Under the pieces are notes generated by a model that was given only the letters and a program-made list of their open reading frames with translations, did no database searches and had not been told where the DNA came from. A program made the position numbers and the translations under genes. Shown piece after piece: positions 51,788 to 59,521 of a DNA stretch of 64,000 nucleotides (position 1 is its first letter; the number at the start of each line of letters is the position of its first letter). The stretch is from Agreia sp. VKM Ac-1783 (lineage in GTDB: Bacteria; Actinomycetota; Actinomycetes; Actinomycetales; Microbacteriaceae), in contig NZ_FXWI01000003.1 in NCBI RefSeq assembly GCF_900177765.1, positions 1 to 64,000 on the forward strand, given 5' to 3'.

Positions 51788-52696
51788 ATGACCGCCAGCA
51801 ATCTCAGTACTCGCGCGCCACGAATAGGCGTCTCGGGCTGGAGCGGACGCGCACTCATCTCTGCGGTGCTTCTCGTCTTCGTGCTCTTCTTCATCATCCC
51901 GATCGTCTGGCTGCTGCTCGCCACGAGTAAGACCGGTCGTGAGCTCGTGACGCTGAACCCGTTCCTTCCCGGAACGTTCGACGGCATCGTGCAGAACTGG
52001 AACCAGCTCTTCGCCTACCAAGACGGAGCAGTCGGAACGTGGATCGCGAACTCGACCATCTACACCGTCGGTGCGCTCGTCCTCACGCTGATCGCCAGCA
52101 TCCCAGCCGGGTACGCGCTCGCTCTCACGCAGTTCCGTCTGCGCAAGGCGATCCTCGTGCTCACCCTCATCGTGATGCTCATGCCGAGCACCGCGCTGGT
52201 GCTGCCGATCTTCCTCGAGCTCAACACGGTGGGGCTCATCGGCAATCCGCTCTCGGTGATCCTGCCGATGTCGTTCTTTCCGTTCGGCGTCTACCTGACC
52301 TACATCTACTTCTCGACGAGCATTCCGCAGGACCTGCTCGCGGCGGCACGGCTCGACGGGTGCGGAGAGTTTCAGGTGTTCTATCGGGTGGCGTTGCCGC
52401 TTGCGACCCCGATCATCGCCCTGGTCGCCTTCTTCAGCTTCGTGCAGAACTGGAACAACTTCTTCCTTCCGTTCGTGATGCTGCCCTCGAGCGACGGTTA
52501 TCCGATCCAAGTCGGACTCACGTCTCTGCTCGCGTCGACCCCGGCGTTCAACCCGAGTTCTGCGGGTGCCGAATCAGTTCAACTGCCTACACTCGCACTG
52601 GCGACCGTCGTCTCCGTGCTTCCGGTGCTCATCGTCTTCCTCTTCTCCCAGAGATTCCTGGTGTCGGGGATGACGGCCGGTGGAACCAAGGAATGA
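51788..52696 (+). CDS. ABC sugar transporter permease 2 (MalG-like)
   Basis: A 302-residue permease with six transmembrane segments and EAA loop DLLAAARLDGCGEFQVFYRVALP (about 181-203). The C-terminal segment VVSVLPVLIVFLFSQRFLVSGMTAGGTKE is typical of MalG-like partners. It begins four bases after permease 1 ends, and an enolase-superfamily dehydratase gene follows. Confidence 0.9.
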   Translation: MTASNLSTRAPRIGVSGWSGRALISAVLLVFVLFFIIPIVWLLLATSKTGRELVTLNPFLPGTFDGIVQNWNQLFAYQDGAVGTWIANSTIYTVGALVLTLIASIPAGYALALTQFRLRKAILVLTLIVMLMPSTALVLPIFLELNTVGLIGNPLSVILPMSFFPFGVYLTYIYFSTSIPQDLLAAARLDGCGEFQVFYRVALPLATPIIALVAFFSFVQNWNNFFLPFVMLPSSDGYPIQVGLTSLLASTPAFNPSSAGAESVQLPTLALATVVSVLPVLIVFLFSQRFLVSGMTAGGTKE

Positions 52697-52728
52697 CCGC
52701 GACCGCTGTCGTGGCGTAAGGAGACTCA

Positions 52729-53913
52729 ATGAAAATCATCGGCTACCGAAGCCTGAAGACCGTGCATGAATGGGGTCGGCTCACGGGCGACGCCAATGGC
52801 GTGATGCCGCAGCAGCAGACGCCCGTGCACGTGCTCATTCTCGAGACCGACGAAGGGGTCGAGGGCGTGGGACTTGGTGCCCACGGCGACATCGACCGGC
52901 TCTTCGGCGCGATCGAGGGCGAAGACCCGCGCGCGGTCACGGCGCTCTACGACCGGATGCTCGACTGGACGTTCAAGACGGGTCACGGCGGATCTGCATT
53001 CGGCGCGATCGGCGCGATGGACATGGCTCTGTGGGACCTCAAGGCGAAGCTCGCGGGGGAACCGCTGTGGCGAACCCTCGGCGGACGGGATCGTTTCGTG
53101 CGCGGCTACGCATCTGGGCTCGAGATCGCGCTCGACGACGACGCTCTGGTCGCCCTCTACGAGCGCTACGCCGACCGCGGATTCTCGTCGGCGAAGATCA
53201 AGGGCGGTCGCAACCTCACGGGTGACCTCGTGCGACTGAAAGCAGTTCAAGACGTCTTCCGACGCAACTCGGCGCGGCCTGCCATCATGCTCGATGTGAA
53301 CGAATCGTGGAACCGCTCGCAGGCGATCCGCTTTCTCAGCGAGGTCGAGAAGCACATCGACCTCACCTGGATCGAGGAGCCGGTCAGGCGATGGGACGCG
53401 CAGGGCATGCGCGCGATTCGCAACGCGGTGAAGGCCGGCGTCGCGAGCGGTGAGAACCTCACCGGGCTCGAGCAGTACCGCCCGCTTCTCGACGCGGAGG
53501 CGCTCGACGTCGTGCAGGTCGGCAATGTCTGGGGCATTACGCACTACCTGCGCGTCGCGGCCGTCGCCCATTCGCACGACCTGCCGGTGAGCCCGGTGAC
53601 CTACAACTGCAACCCGCTCGCCCACGCGTCGACGGCGCTGCCCAATCACCTCGTGTCCGAGGTGCAGGATCTGGCGTTCCCCGTCGGACTGATCGTCGAT
53701 CAGGAGTTCATCGACGGAGGCATCGTGCTGGGCGACGAACCCGGAATCGGAATCACGGTCGACGAGACTCGCATCCGCGTCGTCAATGCCGAGAACCCGG
53801 CTGCGTTCCTCGGCGGCCCGCATGTGCGCCCCGAACGGGCCGGCATCCGCCTGGTCGAAGAAGACGACGAGCGCATCCGGGCAGAGCAGCTCCTGGCCGG
53901 AGGCATCCAGTGA
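52729..53913 (+). CDS. Enolase-superfamily sugar-acid dehydratase
   Basis: A 394-residue mandelate racemase/muconate lactonizing-type enzyme. SSAKIKGG gives a K-x-K base motif (about 146-151). Metal ligands are in IMLDVNESW, LTWIEEPV and VASGENLTG. The segment where the MR subgroup usually shows P-H reads SPVTYNCNP, so the expected catalytic His is absent or shifted. In this locus it should dehydrate an aldonate to a 2-keto-3-deoxy acid. At 394 residues it is shorter than L-fuconate dehydratase, so the substrate is unclear. Confidence 0.85.
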   Translation: MKIIGYRSLKTVHEWGRLTGDANGVMPQQQTPVHVLILETDEGVEGVGLGAHGDIDRLFGAIEGEDPRAVTALYDRMLDWTFKTGHGGSAFGAIGAMDMALWDLKAKLAGEPLWRTLGGRDRFVRGYASGLEIALDDDALVALYERYADRGFSSAKIKGGRNLTGDLVRLKAVQDVFRRNSARPAIMLDVNESWNRSQAIRFLSEVEKHIDLTWIEEPVRRWDAQGMRAIRNAVKAGVASGENLTGLEQYRPLLDAEALDVVQVGNVWGITHYLRVAAVAHSHDLPVSPVTYNCNPLAHASTALPNHLVSEVQDLAFPVGLIVDQEFIDGGIVLGDEPGIGITVDETRIRVVNAENPAAFLGGPHVRPERAGIRLVEEDDERIRAEQLLAGGIQ

Positions 53914-54245
53914 CCGGCATCGAGCGGCACGCTCTGGTCGTGGGCGTGCGGCCCGAGAAGCGCGAGGAATACCTCGAGCTGCACAGCGCGGTCTGGCCAC
54001 AGGTGGAGAAGACGCTCAGCGACTGCAACGTCACCAACTACTCGATTCACATAGTCGAGAACATGCTCTTCGCCTACTACGAGTACGTCGGAACCGATCA
54101 CGCAGCCGACATGGCCCGCATCGCCGAAGACGAGGTGACCCGCGAGTGGTGGACGCACACCGACCCGTGCCAGGTGCGGATCGTTCCGGAGACCGATCTG
54201 GGCGCCGTCTGGCAGCCACTGCGTGAAGTCTGGCACCTCGCGTGA
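53910..54245 (+). CDS. L-rhamnose mutarotase family protein (RhaM-like)
   Basis: A 111-residue dimeric alpha/beta-barrel protein: ERHALVVGVRPEKREEYLELHSAVWPQVEKTL, NYSIHIVENMLFAYYEYVG, EVTREWWTHTDP. The His of ELHSAVW and the WW pair match the RhaM active site. It interconverts alpha and beta anomers of L-rhamnose, and relatives act on L-fucose. It overlaps both neighbours by four bases, so it belongs to the catabolic operon. Confidence 0.9.
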   Translation: MTGIERHALVVGVRPEKREEYLELHSAVWPQVEKTLSDCNVTNYSIHIVENMLFAYYEYVGTDHAADMARIAEDEVTREWWTHTDPCQVRIVPETDLGAVWQPLREVWHLA

Positions 54246-55084
54246 GCGACGCCATCGACGCCCACGTTCATCTCTGGAACCGGGCGACTGATCCGCAGCC
54301 GTGGATCGAGCCTGCGACCATGAACGTGATCGACCGCGACTTCTCAACTTCTGACCTTCGGGTGATGCTCGCCGAGACTGCCGTAGACCGGGCCGTCGTC
54401 GTGCAGTCGTCGAACAGTTCGGGCGAGACGACACGTTTGCTGCGGCTCGCACTCGATGACGACGCGATTGCCGGAGTGGTCGGGTGGGTCGATCTCGAAC
54501 TCGATGTGAACGAGCAGCTCGAGCGCATTCCCGAGTCGCTCCGGCGCACGCTCGTGGGTGTGAGGCACCTCGTGCACATCGACCCTGACGAGAACTGGCT
54601 GCAACGTGCAGAGGTGGATCGAGGACTGGCTGCGCTGGGCGCAGCGAACCTCTCGTTCGACCTCGTCGTGCGCTGGTGGCAGCTGGAGTCGGCGGCGAGG
54701 ACGGTGGCCCGGCATCCGGATCTCACCTTCGTGCTCGACCACCTCGGGGGCGTGCCCGACGATGCCCACCACCTGTCGCGATGGGAGGCGGGCCTGCGAG
54801 CCGTCGCCGCGCAGCCCAATGCCAGCGCCAAGCTCAGCGGGGTCTCGGCGTTCATCGATGGCGAAGCGGGGGTCGACCTCGCTCGCGTCGTCGACACGGC
54901 CTTCGATTCCTTCGGGCCGTCACGACTGATGTACGGTTCCGATTGGCCTTTGAGTCAGCTCGGCGCCGGGGTTCTCGCGTGGCGCGGCTACGTGCAGGAT
55001 GCCCTGGCGGGCGTGACCGACGATGAGCGCGACGCAGTTCTGGGCGCGAACGTCGCCCGCCTCTACAGATTGGACTCGAGATGA
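54242..55084 (+). CDS. Amidohydrolase-family sugar lactonase (L-fuconolactonase-like)
   Basis: A 280-residue TIM-barrel hydrolase. DAHVHLWN is the first metal/His motif, GVRHLVHIDPDENWLQ and FVLDHLGGVPDD follow, and MYGSDWPLSQLG holds the catalytic Asp. Best matches are L-fuconolactonase/L-rhamnono-lactonase types that open aldonolactones. GTG 54242 overlaps the mutarotase stop. It acts between the AKR dehydrogenase and the dehydratase. Confidence 0.88.
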   Translation: MSDAIDAHVHLWNRATDPQPWIEPATMNVIDRDFSTSDLRVMLAETAVDRAVVVQSSNSSGETTRLLRLALDDDAIAGVVGWVDLELDVNEQLERIPESLRRTLVGVRHLVHIDPDENWLQRAEVDRGLAALGAANLSFDLVVRWWQLESAARTVARHPDLTFVLDHLGGVPDDAHHLSRWEAGLRAVAAQPNASAKLSGVSAFIDGEAGVDLARVVDTAFDSFGPSRLMYGSDWPLSQLGAGVLAWRGYVQDALAGVTDDERDAVLGANVARLYRLDSR

Positions 55085-56070
55085 GTGACCTGTTCCAGCG
55101 CGTGGGGCGCACCGTGCCCCCGACCCCGTTCGCTCAGATCGGTCTCGGCGGCGGGCCGCTCGGCAACTTCGGAACCGCGATCAGCGACGAGCTGGCCCAG
55201 GAGACAATCGAGCGGGCGTGGGAGAGCGGCATCCGGTACTTCGACACGGCCCCGCACTACGGACTCGGTCTCTCTGAGCGGCGCCTCGGTGCTGGTCTCG
55301 CCGGTCGAAAGCGTGACGACTTCGTGGTCTCGAGCAAGGTCGGCCGACTCATCGTGCCGGCGGAGAACCCGCAGGAGTGCGACGACGACGGCTTCGCGGT
55401 GCCGGGCGACCTGGCCAGGCAGTGGGACTTCTCGGTCTCGGGCGTCGAGCGCTCTCTCGACGAGAGCCTCGAGCGCCTCGGACTGGACTTCATCGACGTG
55501 CTTCTGGTGCACGACCCCGATCAGGCGTGGCCAGGGGCCGCGAACGAGGGCCTCGAGTCGCTCGCCGCGCTCAAGGAAGACGGCCGGGTGAAGGCCGTCG
55601 GCATCGGCACCAACTCGGTGGTCGGCCTCGATGCTCACATCGAGGCGGGCACGGTCGACGTGATCATGCTGGCGAACAGGTACAGCCTGCTGACCCAGGA
55701 TGCCGTGGCAAGCGTTCTCGAGCCGGCCGCGGCTGCCGGAGTGGCGGTGGTCGCGGTCGGCGTGTTCGGCACGGGGCTGCTCGCATCGCCGAGGCCGCAG
55801 GCCGGCGCGACTCTGGAGTACCGAGCCGCCGACGCCGATGCTCTGGCCCGTGCGGCCGCGATCGCCGACGTCTGCGAGGCCTACGGCGTCGACCTGCCGA
55901 CGGTTGCGATGGCGTATCCGCTGCGGCACCCGGCGGTGACCGCGGTGGCCCTCGGAATGAGGTCGCCCGAGGAGGTAGACCAGAACGTGGCGCGCGCGAC
56001 GACCGACGTGCCTCCGGCGCTGTGGGGAGCGCTCGAGGATGCGGGACTGCTGCCTCCTACGCCTCGCTGA
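55081..56070 (+). CDS. Aldo/keto reductase, L-fucose/D-threo-aldose 1-dehydrogenase type
   Basis: A 329-residue AKR. Tetrad residues are in RYFDTAPHYGLGLSERRLG, VVSSKVGR and LLVHDPDQAWPG. The GLGLSERRLG and VPAENPQECDDDGF region matches D-threo-aldose 1-dehydrogenases that oxidise L-fucose, L-galactose and D-arabinose at C1 to lactones. It is the last gene of the rightward operon, which ends at a long inverted repeat. Confidence 0.87.
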   Translation: MSDLFQRVGRTVPPTPFAQIGLGGGPLGNFGTAISDELAQETIERAWESGIRYFDTAPHYGLGLSERRLGAGLAGRKRDDFVVSSKVGRLIVPAENPQECDDDGFAVPGDLARQWDFSVSGVERSLDESLERLGLDFIDVLLVHDPDQAWPGAANEGLESLAALKEDGRVKAVGIGTNSVVGLDAHIEAGTVDVIMLANRYSLLTQDAVASVLEPAAAAGVAVVAVGVFGTGLLASPRPQAGATLEYRAADADALARAAAIADVCEAYGVDLPTVAMAYPLRHPAVTAVALGMRSPEEVDQNVARATTDVPPALWGALEDAGLLPPTPR

Positions 56071-56080
56071 GTTGCTGGTC

Positions 56081-56143
56081 AGCGCGCCGTTAGCGGGCCC
56101 GCGCGCGCTCAATGAAGGAGCGCTCGCCCGCTAACGGCGCGCT
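56081..56143. repeat. Perfect 18-bp inverted repeat between convergent genes
   Basis: AGCGCGCCGTTAGCGGGC (56081-56098) inverts exactly at 56126-56143, with a 27-base middle. It ends the sugar operon (stop 56070) and the convergent VOC gene (stop 56171). Its arms share a GCGCGCCG/GCGGGC vocabulary with the palindromes at 56677 and 57601. Confidence 0.85.
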
Positions 56144-56170
56144 CGAGCTGCGCTGAGAAGAGAATCGTGC

Positions 56171-56635
56171 CTAGAGCTCTCCGCTGACGCGCAGCGGTCG
56201 GCGGCCCAGCGACGACTGAAAGCGCACGAGGTAGCCGTCGGGGTCGGCGACGATGAACTGCGTCACGCCGGTCTCTTCGTCTCCGACGCGATACCACGTG
56301 GTCTCAAGCTGCAGAAAGAACGGGATGTCCGCCGCGGACATCGAGGCAGCGAGGCCTTCGGCATCCGGAACGCTGATCTGGAAGTTGATGCCGCGACCGA
56401 AGGGCGCCTCGAGCGGGCCCGTGATCCAGTGTCGGCCGTCGCCGACCTCCTCGAGCATGAGGTGCGCGGAGCCGTGCGTGAGGTAGGCGAAGCGCTCTTC
56501 GGGCCGGTCGTACAGCACCGCGAACCCGCACGTGTCGCGCCAGAAGGCGAGGCTCGCATCGAGGTCGGTGACGAGGAGCTCGGGAACGAGTGCGGGTTCG
56601 AGTGCGGCGGAATCGGAGGCGGGTGAGTCGGGCAT
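56171..56635 (-). CDS. VOC-superfamily, bleomycin-resistance-like protein
   Basis: A 154-residue VOC domain: PELLVTDLDASLAFWRDTCGFAVLYDRPEERFAYL, LMLEEVGDGRHWITG and FIVADPDGYLVRFQSSLG. The N-terminus is longer than usual. The pattern matches BRP-type VOC proteins that bind drugs or other ligands without catalysis. Confidence 0.85.
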   Translation of the reverse strand: MPDSPASDSAALEPALVPELLVTDLDASLAFWRDTCGFAVLYDRPEERFAYLTHGSAHLMLEEVGDGRHWITGPLEAPFGRGINFQISVPDAEGLAASMSAADIPFFLQLETTWYRVGDEETGVTQFIVADPDGYLVRFQSSLGRRPLRVSGEL

Positions 56636-56676
56636 CGAGTCATTGTGCCAGCCGTCCGCCTGGTCCCGTGCGATGA

Positions 56677-56737
56677 GCGCGCCTCGAGCGGGCGAGCGCG
56701 CCGTGATGGACGGCGCGCTCGCCCGCTGCCGGCGCGC
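56677..56737. repeat. Long cruciform, 18-bp inner and 7-bp outer arms
   Basis: AGCGGGCGAGCGCGCCGT (56687-56704) inverts at 56710-56727 around a 5-base loop, and GCGCGCC/GGCGCGC (56677-56683, 56731-56737) adds an outer stem. It lies between a leftward HTH gene (ends 56778) and the start of the VOC gene (56635), so it could terminate the first. Confidence 0.8.
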
Positions 56738-56777
56738 CCCGCCGGACTCGCTCCCGACGCGAGCGCGCTCGCTGCGG

Positions 56778-57086
56778 CTACTCCAGTCCGGCGATCTCGC
56801 GGAGCGTCGCGAGGTGGGACTTCCATGCTGCGCGGCCCTGCTTGGTGAGCGTGAGCGAGGTGCGCGGCATCTTTCCTGCGAACGACTTGCCGACCGTCAG
56901 GTATCCGGCGCCCTCGAGCAGAGAGACCTGCTTGCTCAGGGCCGAGTCTGTGACCTCGACGGCGTCGCGCACCTCCTTGAAAGAGAGGGTCGAGGCGCGG
57001 TCGAGCGCGGCCACGATCGAGAAGCGAACGGGGTTCTGCAGCAGCTCGTCGAGGCGGTGACGCGGGTGCTGCTCGACCGCGGTCAC
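56778..57086 (-). CDS. Small winged-helix transcriptional regulator
   Basis: A 102-residue DNA-binding protein: LDELLQNPVRFSIVAALDRASTLSFKEVRDAVEVTDSALSKQVSLLEGAGYL, then TSLTLTKQGRAAWKSH. It is the MarR/ArsR-like winged-helix type often encoded with a membrane protein. GTG 57086 overlaps the membrane-protein stop (GTGA). It probably represses the shared promoter at 57540-57575. Confidence 0.85.
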   Translation of the reverse strand: MTAVEQHPRHRLDELLQNPVRFSIVAALDRASTLSFKEVRDAVEVTDSALSKQVSLLEGAGYLTVGKSFAGKMPRTSLTLTKQGRAAWKSHLATLREIAGLE

Positions 57087-57514
57087 GGGCGAGCCTCGCG
57101 AGCAGCGCAGGCCATGGTCACGAGCAGGATGAGCGCCGATGTGATGCCCGACCACAGCACCGAACCGTGCGCCCAGATCACGACCGAGATAGCCGCGGCA
57201 TAGGTCACGAACCAGGCCGCGATGTAGCCGGTCCAACGGCGGCCGCGTGAGAACGCGGAGCGACCGCGAATCGAGATCATGAAGAACATGATCAGCGCGA
57301 ACGTCGCCGTCAGAGTGCCGAAGTAGGCCAGGCCGAACGCATTGCCGGTCGTGAGGCCCATGGCGAGCGTGCCCATCGACGTCGCCACTCCGAGCGACAG
57401 GATGAACGTGATGTAGGGCCAGCGCGTGGCGTTGTGCGCCGTTCTGCTGAGGCGGTCGGCCTGATCGAGCAGCAGTCGCGCGTCGGCCGGGGCTACGGGT
57501 GTTCTGTTCTCCAT
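57083..57514 (-). CDS. Four-helix membrane protein
   Basis: A 143-residue protein with four hydrophobic segments (YITFILSLGVATSMGTLAMGL, AYFGTLTATFALIMFFMI, YIAAWFVTYAAAISVVIWAH, VLWSGITSALILLVTMAC). The N-terminal soluble part ARLLLDQADRLSRTAHNATRW resembles the SdpI/DUF-type partner of HTH repressor operons. I use ATG 57514, since the earlier ATG at 57544 lies inside the predicted promoter. Function unknown. Confidence 0.75.
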   Translation of the reverse strand: MENRTPVAPADARLLLDQADRLSRTAHNATRWPYITFILSLGVATSMGTLAMGLTTGNAFGLAYFGTLTATFALIMFFMISIRGRSAFSRGRRWTGYIAAWFVTYAAAISVVIWAHGSVLWSGITSALILLVTMACAAREARP

Positions 57515-57539
57515 GAGAGGGCTCCTCGTCGTTTCCTCA

Positions 57540-57575
57540 ATCATGGCAAGTACTTGTCAATATGGCAAGTACTTT
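57540..57575 (-). promoter_or_regulatory. Promoter with duplicated operator of the membrane protein-HTH operon
   Basis: On the minus strand, TTGCCA (57563-57568) and CATGAT (57540-57545) form a sigma-A-like promoter with a 17-base spacer. ATGGCAAGTACTT is repeated at 57543-57555 and 57562-57574, and CAAGTACTTG (57547-57556) is palindromic. The HTH protein probably binds here. Confidence 0.65.
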
Positions 57576-57600
57576 CTCGAGTGAGGTTCTCGACGCAGGG

Positions 57601-57671
57601 GTCGAGCGCGCCGCCGGCGGGCGAACGCGCCACGCACGACGGCGCGTTCGCCCGCTGTGCGCGCGCTCGAC
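57601..57671. repeat. Nested palindrome between divergent genes
   Basis: Inner arms GCGGGCGAACGCGCC (57617-57631) and its inverse (57641-57655), and outer arms GTCGAGCGCGC (57601-57611) and inverse (57661-57671), give 26 paired bases. It lies upstream of a divergent operon and a histidine-kinase gene, so it is not a normal terminator position. Confidence 0.8.
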
Positions 57672-57788
57672 CGCCACGTGGCGACGACCCGCATCGCCCG
57701 GCATCCGCTCGTCGATTCGTGAGCGAAGTTTCCGGAATGTTGAAACAATGGCCAGTGACGCACCATTGGCGGTGCATGGGGGATTTCA

Positions 57789-58964
57789 GTGTCGACAGTG
57801 CAGAACGTGACCCGCCGCGACGCGATCGCGCAGTACGAGATTCTCGGCGCATCCCCCGAGGCCGATCTCGAGGGCCTGGCGCAGCTGGCAGCGACGCTGT
57901 GCGGGGTTCCCACCGCCGTGATCAACCTCATCGACGATGAGAACCAGTACCAGGTCGCGGCCGCCGGTTTCGAACCCTCCGTGTGCTCGATCGAGGAGTC
58001 GATGTGCGCGGTCGCCCTGCAATCGCCGGGCCTGCTCGTCGTGCCGGATGCCTCCATCGACGATCGCTTCGCCGCGAATCCGTTCGTGACGGGCGCGCTC
58101 GCCAACGTTCGGTTCTATGCGTCGAGCCCCCTCGTCACGCCAGCGGGGGTGCCCATCGGAACCATCTGCATCTTCGACGACATCACTCGCGATCTCACCG
58201 ACGAACTCAGCACGTGTCTGGCGCTCATCGCACGCCAGATCGTCGACGTTCTCGAGCTGCGCCGCACGACTCGCGCGCTCGAGTCGTCGAACGAGCAGCT
58301 CGAACGGTTCGCGGGGCAGGTCAGTCATGACCTGCGCAATCCGCTCACGGCGGTCACCGGCTTCATCGAACTCGCTGCTGACAGCCCCGAGGTGGTCGCC
58401 GCACCGATGGTCGCTGCCGCACTCTCTCGTGCGGATGCGGCGGCCACCCGCATGGACAGCATGATCGCCGATCTGCTCGACTTCGCGCGCCTCGGAGGCT
58501 CGCGCCCGCGCAGGGAGCAGATCGACCTCGACGAGTTGCTGGCCACCGTGCTCGACGACCTCGACCAGGCGATCCGCATCACAGAGACCGTCGTCTCGGT
58601 CGACGCCGATGCGCAGGTCTCCGGAGATCCGACACTGCTGCGCGCGCTGTTTCAGAACCTCGTCGCCAACGCGGTGAAGTTCAGTCACGCCGCGGGCGTC
58701 GATCCGAGGGTCGACGTGCGGGCTTTCGCATTGGATGGCACGTGGCGCATCACGGTCGACGACAACGGGCCCGGCGTTCCCGAGGAGGAGCGCGAGCGGG
58801 TGTTCGGCCTGATGGAACGCAACGTCTCGAATGAGACTCCTGGTCTGGGCATCGGACTCTCGACCTGCCGCCGAATCGTGGATGCGCACGGCGGCAGCAT
58901 CGGCATCGACGTGTCGCCTCTCGGGGGCGCGAGCGTGTGGGTGATTCTGCCGCGAGCGTCGTAG
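57789..58964 (+). CDS. GAF-domain sensor histidine kinase (orphan)
   Basis: A 391-residue soluble kinase. An N-terminal GAF domain (about 20-160; LAATLCGVPTAVINLIDDENQYQVAAAGF, CIFDDITRDLTDE) leads to HisKA SHDLRNPLTAVTGFIELA (phospho-His near 184) and HATPase_c with N box NLVANAVKFS, G boxes DDNGPGVP and GLGIGLS. No response-regulator gene is adjacent. The Cys residues in SVCSIEESMC may sense redox or metal; this is inference. GTG start at 57789. Confidence 0.87.
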   Translation: MSTVQNVTRRDAIAQYEILGASPEADLEGLAQLAATLCGVPTAVINLIDDENQYQVAAAGFEPSVCSIEESMCAVALQSPGLLVVPDASIDDRFAANPFVTGALANVRFYASSPLVTPAGVPIGTICIFDDITRDLTDELSTCLALIARQIVDVLELRRTTRALESSNEQLERFAGQVSHDLRNPLTAVTGFIELAADSPEVVAAPMVAAALSRADAAATRMDSMIADLLDFARLGGSRPRREQIDLDELLATVLDDLDQAIRITETVVSVDADAQVSGDPTLLRALFQNLVANAVKFSHAAGVDPRVDVRAFALDGTWRITVDDNGPGVPEEERERVFGLMERNVSNETPGLGIGLSTCRRIVDAHGGSIGIDVSPLGGASVWVILPRAS

Positions 58965-58975
58965 CCGCTGCTCGA

Positions 58976-58997
58976 GTGGTACCATATCTTGTACTAC
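58976..58997. promoter_or_regulatory. Operator of the YefM-YoeB locus
   Basis: GTGGTAC-N8-GTACTAC is an imperfect inverted repeat (one mismatch per arm pair) just before the GGAGG site of the antitoxin gene. It fits autoregulation by the antitoxin-toxin complex. Confidence 0.5.
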
Positions 58998-59009
58998 TTG
59001 GGAGGAATG

Positions 59010-59258
59010 ATGGCTATCACCACGAGCGAGGCTCGCCGCGACCTGTTCGGTCTGATCGAACGAGTGAACCTCGATCACACCGAAGTAGAGATCACGTCAA
59101 AGCGCGGTTCGGCTGTGCTGATGTCGAAGGACGAGTATGACGCTCTGGTCGAAACCAGCTATCTCCTGCGCTCACCAGAGAATGCCCGTCGCCTTCTGAG
59201 CGCACTCGAAAGTGCGCGATCGGGCAGCACTGAGGAGCACGGGCTCATCGATTCGTGA
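59010..59258 (+). CDS. Phd/YefM-type antitoxin
   Basis: An 82-residue antitoxin. MAITTSEARRDLFGLIERVNLDHTEVEITSKRGSAVLMSKDEYDALVETSYLLRSPENARRLL is the YefM DNA-binding and toxin-neutralising core. GGAGG lies just upstream, and a second ATG at 59007 is too close to it. Its stop overlaps the toxin start (GTGA). It binds and blocks the YoeB toxin and represses the operon. Confidence 0.92.
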   Translation: MAITTSEARRDLFGLIERVNLDHTEVEITSKRGSAVLMSKDEYDALVETSYLLRSPENARRLLSALESARSGSTEEHGLIDS

Positions 59259-59521
59259 GTGTTCGACAGCTCGTATGGACTGCGGAGGCGTGGGAGGACT
59301 ACCTCTATTGGCAGAGCCAGGACCGCAAGGTCCTCAAGCGCATCAATGTGCTGATTGCCGACATCCTTCGTGACGACCCCTTCGAGGGCATCGGCAAGCC
59401 TGAGGCTCTGAAGCACGCCCTCGCGGGCGCCTGGTCTCGCCGGATCGACGAGAGCAACAGGCTTGTCTACATGGCGAGCGACGAGCACATCACGATTCTT
59501 CAAGCTCGCTATCACTACTGA
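59255..59521 (+). CDS. yoeB: Txe/YoeB-type mRNA-cleaving toxin
   Basis: An 88-residue RelE-fold endoribonuclease that cuts mRNA on the ribosome. LVWTAEAWEDYLYWQSQDRKVLKRIN, then GIGKPEALKHALAGAWSRRIDESNRLVY and the terminal ARYHY carry the family's catalytic Glu, Arg, His and Tyr. GTG start within the antitoxin's stop. The gene ends directly next to the Lrp gene's stop with no gap. Confidence 0.93.
   Translation: MSVRQLVWTAEAWEDYLYWQSQDRKVLKRINVLIADILRDDPFEGIGKPEALKHALAGAWSRRIDESNRLVYMASDEHITILQARYHY

Noticed and set aside
45205-56070. Sugar locus as a recently acquired genomic island
   Set aside because: No flanking repeats, integrase or tRNA, and codon use and GC look like the neighbours.
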